Assembly (NCBI GenBank): GCA_047501485.1
Contig: JAZDRN010000001.1
Location: 1,178,001 to 1,242,000, forward strand
Direction of reading: 5' to 3'
Source of the DNA: Ancrocorticia sp047501485
GTDB lineage: Bacteria > Actinomycetota > Actinomycetes > Actinomycetales > Actinomycetaceae
Length of the DNA: 64,000 nt
Shown here: positions 41,679 through 50,229 of the stretch, in pieces
Position numbering within the stretch: the first letter of the stretch is position 1
Layout of the letters: every line of letters begins with the position of its first letter
Notes under the pieces: generated by a model
Database searches by the model: none
Seen by the model: the letters and a program-made list of their open reading frames with translations, nothing else
What the model was told of the DNA's origin: nothing
Translations under genes and position numbers: made by a program

Positions 41679-43127
41679 ATGACCCTACAGCTCTTCGATA
41701 GTGGAACGTCATCGCTGCGCACGTTCGCGCCCCTGCGACCGGGCCACGTCGGCATCTATCTGTGCGGTCCGACTGTTCAGGCTCCGCCACACGTCGGTCA
41801 TCTCCGATCCGCAGTGGTCTTCGACCAGCTGCGACGATGGCTCCAGATCGGCCACGATCTCGACGTGACCCTGGTGCGAAACATCACCGACCTGGACGAC
41901 AAGATTCTTGCCGCGAGCCAGACGGTGGGCGTTCCATGGTGGGCGTGGGCGGCTCGTCATGAGAGGGCGTTCGCCGACGCTTATCGCAAGATCGGTATCT
42001 TGCCGCCGACGATCGAGCCGCGCGCGACAGGGCACACCGCCGAGATGCTTACCTTCATCGACCGGCTGATCGCCCGAGGCCACGCGTACCGAGCGGGAGG
42101 GGAAGCGGGGGACGTCTACTTCGACGTCTCATCATGGCCCGACTACGGGTCTCTGACCTCACAGGAGCACGGCACTCTCCGCGGAGACGAACATACCGAT
42201 CAGGCAACAGAGAAACGTGACCCTCGCGACTTCGCGCTCTGGAAGTCGGCTCCCCCGGACGCGGGGGCCAGCGAGGAGATCGTTGCTCCTGCGGCATGGG
42301 CTTCGCCTTACGGGCCGGGACGCCCCGGATGGCATCTGAGCTGCTCGACAATGATTCTCCGCTACCTGGGAGAGAGCTTCGATATCCACGGTGGCGGGCT
42401 CGACCTGCGCTTTCCTCATCATGAGAACGAACAGGCGCAGTCCCGTGCCGCCGGATACGGATTCGCGCGCTACTGGATGCACAATGGCTGGGTCACGTCC
42501 GGCGGCGACAAGATCAGCAAGTCTCTCGGCAATGCGACACCCCTCGACGAGCTACTGCAGCACATGCGTCCTCTCGACCTGCGCTACTACCTCGGATCGG
42601 CCCACTATCGGTCGAACCTGGAACTGACCGACTCCGCCCTGCGATCCGCCACGGCGGCGATGCGCAGGATCGAAGACTTCATCACCCGGAGCACCAACCA
42701 CTCCAGGCGCACGGCGGACGCGGACATGCTGCCGGTCGCATTCCGAAACGCCTTGGATGACGACCTCAACATCCCCATGGCACTCGCGGTCCTCCATGAC
42801 GAGGTCAGGCAGGGCAACACCGCCCTCGCCCAGCACGACGCGCGGGCCGGTGCCGACGCATTGGACGCCGTGCTCGCCATGACTGGCGTCCTCGGCATCA
42901 ACCCGCGCGACAGCCCGTGGGACGAATCAACGGCCACACCCCCGCTCGCCGAGCGCGCACTGGAGGCCCTGATCGCACAGGCGCTCAACCAGCGAGCCCA
43001 GGCCCGTAAGGCCAGGGACTTCCGTACGGCAGACCGTATCCGTGACGAACTCGACGCCGCCGGGATCGTGCTCAACGACAGCCAGTCAGGTACGACATGG
43101 GGCTTCACCGAAGGCGATACCTCATAG
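41679..43127 (+). CDS. Cysteinyl-tRNA synthetase-type protein, accessory
   Basis: This 482-residue protein has all CysRS landmarks: Cys29 in YLCGPTV, HVGH at 38-41, the zinc region WHLSCS, HHENEQAQS and KISKS at 278-282, plus a C-terminal helical part. It is CysRS rather than the mycothiol ligase MshC, judging by PPHVGHLRS and the full C-terminus. It probably supplements a housekeeping cysS elsewhere. It sits between a DNA glycosylase and msrB-msrA, in an oxidant-repair setting. CysRS enzymes are reported to make cysteine persulfides, which could explain the setting. Confidence 0.9.
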   Translation: MTLQLFDSGTSSLRTFAPLRPGHVGIYLCGPTVQAPPHVGHLRSAVVFDQLRRWLQIGHDLDVTLVRNITDLDDKILAASQTVGVPWWAWAARHERAFADAYRKIGILPPTIEPRATGHTAEMLTFIDRLIARGHAYRAGGEAGDVYFDVSSWPDYGSLTSQEHGTLRGDEHTDQATEKRDPRDFALWKSAPPDAGASEEIVAPAAWASPYGPGRPGWHLSCSTMILRYLGESFDIHGGGLDLRFPHHENEQAQSRAAGYGFARYWMHNGWVTSGGDKISKSLGNATPLDELLQHMRPLDLRYYLGSAHYRSNLELTDSALRSATAAMRRIEDFITRSTNHSRRTADADMLPVAFRNALDDDLNIPMALAVLHDEVRQGNTALAQHDARAGADALDAVLAMTGVLGINPRDSPWDESTATPPLAERALEALIAQALNQRAQARKARDFRTADRIRDELDAAGIVLNDSQSGTTWGFTEGDTS

Positions 43128-43253
43128 CCCGGAACAACAACAGGAGGATTCTCGAAGTCACAGCCCACTCCCAGGCTCACGGGACCAAACCGCGTCACCC
43201 CGGCGTTATCAACAGTGACGCCGCAGCCAGCGGCGCCGAACAAGGAGGACATT

Positions 43254-43730
43254 GTGTCGCACGATTACAGCAAGACTTCTGAGGCCCTGAGCCGCCTCAA
43301 CGACCAGCAGTACCGCGTCACCCAGAAGGACGGCACCGAGCCGGCCTTCCGTAACGAGTACTGGGACAACCACGAGGACGGCCTGTACGTGGACGTCGTC
43401 TCCGGACAGCCCCTGTTCTCATCCACCGACAAGTACGACAGCGGAACCGGATGGCCCAGCTTCACCAAGCCGGTCGTCGCTGACGCCGTCCACACGAAGA
43501 CGGACCGATCCCTCTGGATGCCCCGCACCGAGGTCCGCTCTACCGGGGCGGACAGCCACCTCGGGCACGTCTTCGACGACGGCCCCGCGAACGCGGGCGG
43601 CCTGCGCTACTGCATGAACTCCGCCGCGCTGCGGTTCATCCCCGTCTCCGACCTGGAGGCCGAGGGGTATGGAGAGTTCCGCTCACTGTTCGAGACCACC
43701 ACCACGACCACGAAGGAGCACACATCATGA
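43254..43730 (+). CDS. msrB: Peptide methionine sulfoxide reductase MsrB
   Basis: This 158-residue enzyme reduces the R-form of methionine sulfoxide. The core YDSGTGWPSF and the catalytic Cys120 in GLRYCMNS are present. The CxxC pairs that bind zinc in one class of MsrB are absent, so it is the zinc-free type. The GTG at 43254 is chosen because AAGGAGG stands just before it; the longer start would add 13 unlikely residues. It overlaps msrA copy 2 by four bases. Confidence 0.94.
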   Translation: MSHDYSKTSEALSRLNDQQYRVTQKDGTEPAFRNEYWDNHEDGLYVDVVSGQPLFSSTDKYDSGTGWPSFTKPVVADAVHTKTDRSLWMPRTEVRSTGADSHLGHVFDDGPANAGGLRYCMNSAALRFIPVSDLEAEGYGEFRSLFETTTTTTKEHTS

Positions 43731-44290
43731 CCAGTGGAATTCACGACACCGGAGAGGTCACCCGCACACCCGGCACCGAGACGGCCGTCCTGGCCGGCGG
43801 CTGCTTCTGGGGCGTGGACGAGCTCATCCGCAAGCAGCCGGGCGTGATCAGCACCCGCGCCGGATACACCGGCGGGCAGAACGATCACGCCACCTACCGC
43901 AACCACCCCGGCCACGCCGAGGCCGTGGAGATCGTCTTCGACCCATCGAAGACGACGTACCGGGACATCCTGGCGTTCTTCTTCCAGATCCACGACCCGT
44001 CGACCCTGAATCGTCAGGGCAACGATATCGGCACCAGCTACCGGTCGGCGATCTTCCCGCTCACCCCCGAGCAGGAGCAGGTCGCCAAGGAGACGATCGC
44101 CGACGTCGATGCCTCCGGTCTGTGGCCAGGATCGGCTGTCACCACGATCGAGCCCGCCGGCCCGTTCTGGGAGGCCGAGCCCGAGCACCAGGACTACCTC
44201 CAGCGGTATCCGAACGGCTACAACTGCCACTACCCTCGTGCCGGCTGGGTCCTGCCCCGCCGCATCCAGGCGACCGAGGCTTCCGTCTGA
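43727..44290 (+). CDS. msrA: Peptide methionine sulfoxide reductase MsrA, copy 2
   Basis: This 187-residue MsrA has the catalytic Cys26 in AGGCFWG, plus RAGYTGGQ, NDIGTSYRSAIF and EAEPEHQDYLQRYPNGYNCH. It is translationally coupled to msrB, so both methionine sulfoxide stereoisomers are repaired from one transcript. It is about as similar to copy 1 as separate MsrA subfamilies are, and is not a recent duplicate. A strong hairpin follows it. Confidence 0.95.
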   Translation: MTSGIHDTGEVTRTPGTETAVLAGGCFWGVDELIRKQPGVISTRAGYTGGQNDHATYRNHPGHAEAVEIVFDPSKTTYRDILAFFFQIHDPSTLNRQGNDIGTSYRSAIFPLTPEQEQVAKETIADVDASGLWPGSAVTTIEPAGPFWEAEPEHQDYLQRYPNGYNCHYPRAGWVLPRRIQATEASV

Positions 44291-44302
44291 CCATGTCCAC
44301 GT

Positions 44303-44338
44303 GGGGGCGCGTCACCGCTGAGCCGGTGGCGCGCCCCC
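44303..44338 (+). terminator. Strong hairpin after msrB-msrA
   Basis: GGGGGCGCG (44303-44311) pairs with CGCGCCCCC (44330-44338). With the next six pairs, one of them G-T, the stem reaches 15 bp. It starts 12 bases after the msrA stop. A T tail is lacking, so it could equally be a processing site. Confidence 0.65.
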
Positions 44339-44374
44339 GCGTCATCAGTGACGGAGGAATGATGCGGAACGACC

Positions 44375-45061
44375 GTGAACGAAGATGAAGACAACGCGGT
44401 GGAGCGACGTCGCGCAGCGTCAGCCGCAGTCCTCACATGCGCAGACCTGACCGATGCGCTCGGCCGGAAGCACCGTCACCGCGCCCATATCACCGGGCTC
44501 GTCAGTCCGGCACCCGAACGCATCCTGTTCGGGCGCGTCGCGACGATCTCCTTCTTCCCGACCTGCCACGCCGCGCTCGACCCGGAGGAATACACCTTCG
44601 GACGGCTGTTCCACCAGGCCGTCGACGGATCAGCAGCCGATCCCGGCAACACGGTCCTCGTGATGGCCAGCAACGGCCACAGCTCGACGTCTCTCGCCGG
44701 TGGAACGAAGCTCTCCCGTGCGACCAACGTCGGCCTCGCCGGCGTCCTGACTGACGGACGCCTTCGTGACTTCGACGAACTGGCCGCGGAACCGTTCGCC
44801 GCATGGTGCTCGGGAGAGGCCGTCGCCTGGGGTGGAGCAGTGGTCACGCCGTTTCAGGCAAATGTTCCCGTCGTCATCGAAGGAGTGGGCATCTATCCGG
44901 GCCAGTACATCTTCTGCGACTCATCGGGAGCCGTCGTCATCCCCGACAGCGACATCGACGAAGTGCTCGAGACCGCCCATCAGATCCGCGCCGACGACAG
45001 CGCGTCCCGTGACCTGATCGCGCGGGAAGGTCGCAACGGAGGCCTGACACGCGAGCGGTGA
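44375..45061 (+). CDS. RraA-like/HMG aldolase-family protein
   Basis: This 228-residue protein resembles the RraA fold shared by RNase E regulators and 4-hydroxy-4-methyl-2-oxoglutarate aldolases. It has VLVMASNGHSSTSLAGGTKLSRA, AGVLTDGRLRDFDEL, FQANVPVVIEGVGIYPG and VVIPDSDIDEVL. The aldolase signature is only partly visible, so its activity is uncertain. The start GTG is a weak choice, because the AGGAGG before it is rather distant. It converges on AraC copy B. Confidence 0.82.
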   Translation: MNEDEDNAVERRRAASAAVLTCADLTDALGRKHRHRAHITGLVSPAPERILFGRVATISFFPTCHAALDPEEYTFGRLFHQAVDGSAADPGNTVLVMASNGHSSTSLAGGTKLSRATNVGLAGVLTDGRLRDFDELAAEPFAAWCSGEAVAWGGAVVTPFQANVPVVIEGVGIYPGQYIFCDSSGAVVIPDSDIDEVLETAHQIRADDSASRDLIAREGRNGGLTRER

Positions 45062-45063
45062 TC

Positions 45064-45819
45064 TCACGGTGCCGGTGGCGTGGTGTTGTTGCGCCATTGG
45101 CGGGGTGTGGTGCCGAATTCTTCGCGGAAGATGCGGCTGAAGTGGCTGGCGGAGACGAACCCGTGCTGTTGGGCGAGGACGCCGATGGGGACGTCGATGG
45201 TGGCCGGTGCGGTCAGGGCGTCGCGGACGCGACGCAGGCGCTGGGACCGGATCAGCTGCGCGAGCCTGATGTCCGCGCGGGACATCTCTGCGTAGAGCAG
45301 ACGCTCGGACACGTGCAGGTCCTTCGCGATCCTGGCGGCTCCGAGGCCGGGGTCGGTGAGGTTGTCGAGCACGTAGGTGACGATCTGCTCGGCCAGCGGA
45401 TACCGGGTCGTGGCGCGGTCGGGAGTGAGGGCGCTGAGCAGGGTGACTTTCAGCAGGTCGGCGACGGGCGCGAACACGTCGACCTCGTCGCGAAGGCTGA
45501 GTTCGGAGTCCATCACGCCCCCGAGCACGGACCGCAGCAGCGCCGCCAGCGAGGTCCGCTCCTGCAGGTCGACACCCGAGACCTCAGCGACCTGATCCGC
45601 CGTCAACCCCACCACACCCAACGGCACCTCGACGATCATGCGATCGGCATCCTCGGTGGGCATCGCGCTCTCCACCGTCGAGCGGGGGACAACGACGATG
45701 CTCCCGGGGGTCAGCTCAGCGTCCCGCCCCTGCAGCGACAGGACCGAGGCGTTCCGACGCTGGTAGATGACTAACAGGTGGTCCTCGCTGCGACCACGGG
45801 GAGAGCTGACCGTCATCAC
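45064..45819 (-). CDS. AraC-family regulator, copy B of the repeat pair
   Basis: This 251-residue protein has the same DNA-binding half as copy A (one Gln/Arg difference in the compared region) but a different and shorter sensor part, lacking about 90 N-terminal residues. The remaining sensor (LLVIYQRRNASVLSLQGRD, LTPGSIVVVPRS) is homologous. It follows the unassigned gene 45816-46400 by a four-base overlap. Such a protein would bind the same sites as copy A while answering to a different or no signal. Confidence 0.88.
   Translation of the reverse strand: MMTVSSPRGRSEDHLLVIYQRRNASVLSLQGRDAELTPGSIVVVPRSTVESAMPTEDADRMIVEVPLGVVGLTADQVAEVSGVDLQERTSLAALLRSVLGGVMDSELSLRDEVDVFAPVADLLKVTLLSALTPDRATTRYPLAEQIVTYVLDNLTDPGLGAARIAKDLHVSERLLYAEMSRADIRLAQLIRSQRLRRVRDALTAPATIDVPIGVLAQQHGFVSASHFSRIFREEFGTTPRQWRNNTTPPAP
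45080..45626 (-). repeat. 547-bp inverted repeat, right copy
   Basis: This is the reverse-oriented partner of 38946-39492. It spans most of the DNA-binding half of AraC copy B. The two copies bracket about 5.6 kb containing the unknown gene, MarR, VOC, glycosylase, CysRS, MsrB, MsrA and RraA-like genes. Confidence 0.9.
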
Positions 45820-46400
45820 AGGACTGCTTCCTCGATCAGCTCATAGATGTTCGCCCGGCGGAGGTCGCTGGCGTGAAAGACGAGCCCGTCGCCCTGGTGC
45901 GGTGGCTGCTCTGCGACATGCCGCACGCACGCGGCGGCGAGATCTCGCTCGGCCGGTGACATCACCACGACTCCAATCACGGTCGTGTCCGCGCCGACGA
46001 GATTGGTGGCGCTCCTGCTCACCTCACCGACTACGCCCGTCGCCAACCTGTGTACTCGGGCTCGAGACATCGTGCCGGCACCGTCGAACGCCACCACCAC
46101 CGTTCCGGGCCGAACGATGTGCAGCGCGGCGGTCACCTCATGCTCGATGCGTGAGGCCAACGCCCGTCGAGCCCGGATGCCCAGGCCCCTACGAAACCGA
46201 TAGGCCGCCACGACCAGGCGCTCGTCCTCAGCCACCCGCTCCGCAAGAGGCGAGGGAACGAGCATCAGAAACTCTTGCGCGTCACCGAGCTTGACAGGCA
46301 GGTCCACCGAACGCCCCTCTCCTGCGGAGCGCGCAACGTTCTCGACGGGCGCGCGTGGGCAGCCGCACCGAGCCCTCGGCTCGGACGTTCTCGCGCACAC
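45816..46400 (-). CDS. Unrecognised protein upstream of AraC copy B
   Basis: This 194-residue protein is not assignable. It contains LAERVAEDERLVVAAYRFRR, VVAFDGAGTMSRARVHRLA and a repeated Ala/Val-rich pattern, with no membrane segment. The layout faintly recalls the sensor part of PucR/CdaR-type regulators. It ends in a four-base overlap with AraC copy B, so the pair may work as a sensor and regulator. The first 30 residues are Cys/Arg-rich, and the true start may lie further in. Confidence 0.55.
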   Translation of the reverse strand: MCARTSEPRARCGCPRAPVENVARSAGEGRSVDLPVKLGDAQEFLMLVPSPLAERVAEDERLVVAAYRFRRGLGIRARRALASRIEHEVTAALHIVRPGTVVVAFDGAGTMSRARVHRLATGVVGEVSRSATNLVGADTTVIGVVVMSPAERDLAAACVRHVAEQPPHQGDGLVFHASDLRRANIYELIEEAVL

Positions 46401-46707
46401 GGAAGATCCGTGAGCCGCGTGGCTTCCCGCACATCATGACCACTAGCCTACGACGACAGAAAAGGACTCGCCAGACCAAAGTATGAGCCGGACGTCGATC
46501 GATGAGAGGTGTCGTAGGTCTGAAAAGCAGGGCGCTCGGATCGCCTTAGGTGTTTCGGGTCGACTTGGATAAGGACTTCGAGGTCCATTATTGTGAAGGT
46601 GTGAGATGCGAGCGTCCCGCTCCGCTGGACTTCACTGGGCCGGCCGGGCTGGCATCGCGTGACGGACGACTTCGAGTCCTGCGGACGGAGGAGACTACCC
46701 TGGAGGC
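46401..46707. other. Non-coding region, divergent promoters
   Basis: The 307 bases between the unassigned minus-strand gene and the TetR gene should hold promoters for both. Minus-strand open frames here lack relatives and overlap the TetR gene. I see no clear operator. Confidence 0.45.
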
Positions 46708-47346
46708 GTGACTGCCGACGGAACGAGTGCGCGCCGGTTGACGCCGAAAGGGGCGGCAATGAGGGCGCGTATCGTCGACGCAGCGAACCAGCTGATGTAT
46801 GAGCGAGGCGTTGCGGCGACGACCCTTGCCGACGTCCGAGCCGCCAGCGCGACATCGAAGTCTCAGGTTTATCAGCACTTCGCCGACAAGGACGCACTCG
46901 TGAAGGAAGTCATCGAGACCCGGGCGGAGGACGTCCTGACGCAGCAGCGCCGGCGCCTTCGACGGGTGGAATCCCTACGTGGGTTCGAGCTGTGGCGGGA
47001 TGAGCTCGTCGAACGCAACGCGCTACGCAACGGCGCGTACGGGTGCCCGCTCGGGTCTCTGGCGAACGAGATCGCAGACCACAACGAGGATGCCCGCCGG
47101 GCGATCGCTGCCCACTTCGATGAGTGGCTGGAGATGCTGATCGATGCCGTGGAGAGGCTGAAGACACGCGGCGTGTTGCGCAGCGATGCGGACTCGCGAG
47201 CGCTTGCCAGTGGGCTGCTATCGGCACTGCAGGGAGGTTATCTTCTGGCGAAGGCGAGTCGAGATGTTTATCCGATGCGTGCCGCTCTCGACATGGCTAT
47301 CGCACAACTCGGGGCCTACGCGACTGAGACCGACTCCTCAGCCTGA
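46708..47346 (+). CDS. TetR-family transcriptional regulator
   Basis: This 212-residue protein has the TetR helix-turn-helix (ANQLMYERGVAATTLADVRA, ATSKSQVYQHFADKDALVK) and a C-terminal ligand domain (NGAYGCPLGSLANEI). That form is typical of the subgroup regulating electrophile and quinone response. It starts with a GTG. It converges on the small Cys-rich gene of the molybdoprotein operon. The target is unknown. Confidence 0.9.
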   Translation: MTADGTSARRLTPKGAAMRARIVDAANQLMYERGVAATTLADVRAASATSKSQVYQHFADKDALVKEVIETRAEDVLTQQRRRLRRVESLRGFELWRDELVERNALRNGAYGCPLGSLANEIADHNEDARRAIAAHFDEWLEMLIDAVERLKTRGVLRSDADSRALASGLLSALQGGYLLAKASRDVYPMRAALDMAIAQLGAYATETDSSA

Positions 47347-47606
47347 TCCCGCCTCATCGCGAACGCAGTCATCCCCGCGAAGCTGAGGAAGAGGCGTTCA
47401 CCGGCGTCGATGATCGTCGCCAGCACGTGGCTGCACGTCTTGCAGCGCACGACCAGCCCCGGGGCGTCCGGATACACGACTGCCTCGCCAAGGGGCGCGA
47501 TACGCCCGCAACCTCCGCACCGTCCTTCGATCATCGTTGCATCGGGCACGAGGAACTGGGCGAGAGGTCCGGCGAGGATGTTCCCGTCGAGGTGGCTGGT
47601 CATCAT
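47316..47606 (-). CDS. DUF6510-like small zinc-ribbon protein
   Basis: This 96-residue protein has two CxxC pairs in RCGGCGRIAPLGEAV and RCKTCSHVLATI, so it probably binds zinc. Matching small proteins (DUF6510) are encoded next to sulfite-oxidase-like enzymes and their flavin reductases in actinobacteria. It is coupled to the reductase gene by overlap and ends its operon. It overlaps the convergent TetR gene by about 30 bases. Confidence 0.75.
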   Translation of the reverse strand: MMTSHLDGNILAGPLAQFLVPDATMIEGRCGGCGRIAPLGEAVVYPDAPGLVVRCKTCSHVLATIIDAGERLFLSFAGMTAFAMRRDQAEESVSVA

Positions 47607-48361
47607 AGGCCTCCGAATCGTTCGGTGAGGATGTCCTGCGGCGCATGGCCGAGCTTCACGAGCCAGGGCGCGACGGCTTCGACGAAGCCTGTCGAACCGC
47701 ACACGAAAATGCGTGGGCGGTCTTCCGGAGGGAGCGTCCGCGCCGCGACAGCCGATTCTGTGAGCCGTCCGACCGGCTCCCGCCATCCGGCTGGCGCTCG
47801 TCGCGTGTACACGAGGTCGATGGCGAACGACCCGTCCGACAGCTCGAGGAGCTCCTGGTGGAAGTAGACGTCCTCCGGGGTGCGCACCGAGTACAGCAGC
47901 CGGAACGGAACGGGATCGGATGCGGCCGCATGAGACGCCGCCATCGCGTAGAGGGGCACGACACCTGACCCGCCGGCGATGAGCTGCACGGGGCGCTGGC
48001 TCTGTCCCGGGCGCCAGAGGAAGAACGATCCCAGCGGTCCGTGGACCTCGAGCTGGTCACCGACGCGCAGTTCACGGACGAGGAACGGAGACACCTCGCC
48101 ATCGGGCAGCTCATCGACCGCGAGGACGATCGTTCCGCCCGTCTCGGAGGATGCGATCGAATACGAACGTGTCGCCTGATAGCCGTCCGGAGCGGTCAGT
48201 CGCAGATCGAGATGGCTGCCCGCCTCGCTCCCCGGCCACCCCGGGACATCGAGCACCAGCCGAACCGCAGTCGGCGTCTCTGGACGCACCTCCGAAACCG
48301 TGGCGACGAACCACGACGGCCTCACGCGGGGGCGAAGCGGAGCGAGCCGGGTCTGCTCCAT
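47603..48361 (-). CDS. FAD-binding ferredoxin-reductase-type oxidoreductase
   Basis: This 252-residue protein has an FAD domain with RSYSIAS at 65-71 and an NAD(P) domain with AGGSGVVPLY near 129. No [2Fe-2S] domain is attached. It should pass electrons between NAD(P)H and the molybdoprotein encoded just upstream, whose stop overlaps its start (ATGA). The start MEQTRLAP at that overlap is preferred over longer versions. Confidence 0.88.
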   Translation of the reverse strand: MEQTRLAPLRPRVRPSWFVATVSEVRPETPTAVRLVLDVPGWPGSEAGSHLDLRLTAPDGYQATRSYSIASSETGGTIVLAVDELPDGEVSPFLVRELRVGDQLEVHGPLGSFFLWRPGQSQRPVQLIAGGSGVVPLYAMAASHAAASDPVPFRLLYSVRTPEDVYFHQELLELSDGSFAIDLVYTRRAPAGWREPVGRLTESAVAARTLPPEDRPRIFVCGSTGFVEAVAPWLVKLGHAPQDILTERFGGL

Positions 48362-48954
48362 CACCAGTAGCGTTCTTCCTTCCACGGATCACCGTAGATG
48401 TGATAGCCGCTCTGCTCCCAGAACCCAGGGTCGTTCGTCGGCATCATCGTCAATGCCCGGACCCACTTCGCGCTCTTCCAGAAGTACAGATGCGGGATCA
48501 GGAGACGTGCCGGCCCGCCGTGTTCTGCGTCGAGCGGTGCGCCTTCGGCCTCGGTCGCGATCCAGGCCTTGCCATCCAGGAGATCCTCAAGCGGCACATT
48601 CGTGGTGTAGCCGCCGTAGGAGTGCGCCATGACGTAGTCATGGGATGTCTCGACGTTCTCGAACAGCTTGTCCAGGCTCACCCCGCGCCAGGCCATGTTG
48701 AGCTTGGACCAGTGCGTGACGCAGTGGATGTCGACCGTGATGTCCTCGGCACCGAGCGCCAGGAACTGCTCCCAGTTCCAGTGATGCTCGGTACCGGTCT
48801 CATCGAGGATGGCGAAATCCCACGTCTCGGTATCGACATAGGGGGTCGGACCGGCGGTGAGCACCGGCCAGTTGTCGAACAGCGTCTGTCCCGGAGGGAG
48901 CTGATCATCGGGTCCACGCCGGCGTCCCGCGAATCCGCGAGTAGTGAACGACAT
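48361..48954 (-). CDS. Sulfite-oxidase-like molybdopterin oxidoreductase
   Basis: This 197-residue protein is a member of the sulfite-oxidase/MsrP superfamily. The molybdenum ligand is probably Cys78 in DIHCVTHWSKL, followed by HSYGGYTTNVPLEDLL and GGPARLLIPHLYFWKSAKW. It has no signal peptide, so unlike MsrP it should be cytoplasmic. The substrate is unknown; sulfite, sulfoxides or chlorinated compounds are possibilities. The complete molybdenum cofactor and molybdate-uptake genes that follow support a working enzyme. Confidence 0.9.
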   Translation of the reverse strand: MSFTTRGFAGRRRGPDDQLPPGQTLFDNWPVLTAGPTPYVDTETWDFAILDETGTEHHWNWEQFLALGAEDITVDIHCVTHWSKLNMAWRGVSLDKLFENVETSHDYVMAHSYGGYTTNVPLEDLLDGKAWIATEAEGAPLDAEHGGPARLLIPHLYFWKSAKWVRALTMMPTNDPGFWEQSGYHIYGDPWKEERYW

Positions 48955-49168
48955 ACATCGCCCCTTCCGTCTTCTCTGGCTGTACACCACCGACGATATT
49001 GCGGGAGCTCTCTCGCTGATCGCCTGGTCCTGCGCGGAACTTGCCCATGACTGCAGGTGATGAGTCCCCGGGGTGAAAACGGGCCACTGTGCCGACCACA
49101 CTGTGGAACAGGACGCCCCACCGGGCGACCTCGCCCCCCCCGCAAGCATCGAGAAGAAGTCTGTGACC

Positions 49169-50227
49169 ATGTGCCCTGTTGCGCTCGGCATGCCGACCGT
49201 TCGCCATCGCGCGCGCTCGACGGTCGGCCGACCCGAGACACCGTTTCTCGTGGACAGGTTCGGGCGCACCGCGCGAGACCTGCGCGTATCGATCACAAGC
49301 GCCTGCTCGCTGCGTTGCACATACTGCATGCCGGCGGAAGGCCTGCCCATCGTCCCTCGCGGGGAGTTGCTGACTCCGGAAGAGATCGCGCGTCTGGTCA
49401 CCATAGCCGTCCACGATCTCGGAGTCCGTGAGGTGCGCTTTACCGGCGGCGAGCCGCTTACGCGACCTGATCTGGTCGAGATCGTGCGCCAGACGACGAC
49501 AGCCGTGCCCGGCCTGCCGGTGTCGATGACGACCAATGGGATCGGCCTCGACCGCAAGGCGCCGCAGCTTGTGGAGGCTGGACTGACGCGGATCAACGTG
49601 TCGCTGGACACGATCGACCGCGAGCATTTCGCCGCTGTCACCCGACGCGATCGCCTGCCTGCCGTGCTCAAGGGGATCGAGGCGGCACAGTACGCAGGGC
49701 TCAGCCCGATCAAGATCAACGCGGTGGCGCTGCGCGAGACCCTCGCGGATGCGCCCGACCTGCTGGCGTGGGCGCTTGCCAACGGCGTGCGGTTGCGGTT
49801 CATCGAACAGATGCCGCTGGATGCAGATCAGACATGGCGCAGAGACCACCTCGTCTCCGCCGAAGAACTTCTGTCTGTGCTCGGACGCCGATACCGGCTG
49901 ACCCCGGCCGGGCGTGAAGACCCGTCCGCTCCCGCAGAGGAGTGGCTCGTCGACGGAGGCCCGGCCACCGTCGGCATCATCGGGTCCGTCACACGCAGCT
50001 TCTGCGACGCGTGCGACCGAACCAGGCTGACAGCCGAAGGCTCGGTACGTTCCTGTCTGTTCGGAGACGACGAGACAGACCTGCGCACGATGCTGCGAAG
50101 TGGAGCAGACGATGCCGCTATCGCCGACGCCTGGCGGGCGACGATGTGGGACAAACAGGCTGGGCACGGGATGGAAGAGAAGAGTTTTCGTCGACCGGCC
50201 CGTTCCATGGGAGCGATCGGAGGCTGA
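49169..50227 (+). CDS. moaA: GTP 3',8-cyclase MoaA
   Basis: This 352-residue radical-SAM enzyme starts molybdenum-cofactor synthesis from GTP. The SAM cluster cysteines are 46, 50 and 53 in SACSLRCTYC, and the second cluster motif is FCDACDRTRLTAEGSVRSC. The Gly-Gly end is present in SMGAIGG. I prefer the ATG at 49169; an upstream in-frame start would add 32 residues unlike other MoaA. It diverges from the molybdoprotein operon. Confidence 0.94.
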   Translation: MCPVALGMPTVRHRARSTVGRPETPFLVDRFGRTARDLRVSITSACSLRCTYCMPAEGLPIVPRGELLTPEEIARLVTIAVHDLGVREVRFTGGEPLTRPDLVEIVRQTTTAVPGLPVSMTTNGIGLDRKAPQLVEAGLTRINVSLDTIDREHFAAVTRRDRLPAVLKGIEAAQYAGLSPIKINAVALRETLADAPDLLAWALANGVRLRFIEQMPLDADQTWRRDHLVSAEELLSVLGRRYRLTPAGREDPSAPAEEWLVDGGPATVGIIGSVTRSFCDACDRTRLTAEGSVRSCLFGDDETDLRTMLRSGADDAAIADAWRATMWDKQAGHGMEEKSFRRPARSMGAIGG

Positions 50228-50229
50228 CG

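Noticed and set aside
41679..43127. Possibility that the CysRS-like protein is the mycothiol ligase MshC
   Set aside because: The HVGH and KISKS context, the HHENE region and the full C-terminal part match CysRS; MshC is shorter and has different N-terminal motifs.
46448..46897. Minus-strand open frames opposite the TetR gene start
   Set aside because: They overlap the well-supported TetR helix-turn-helix on the other strand and lack homology-like sequence.
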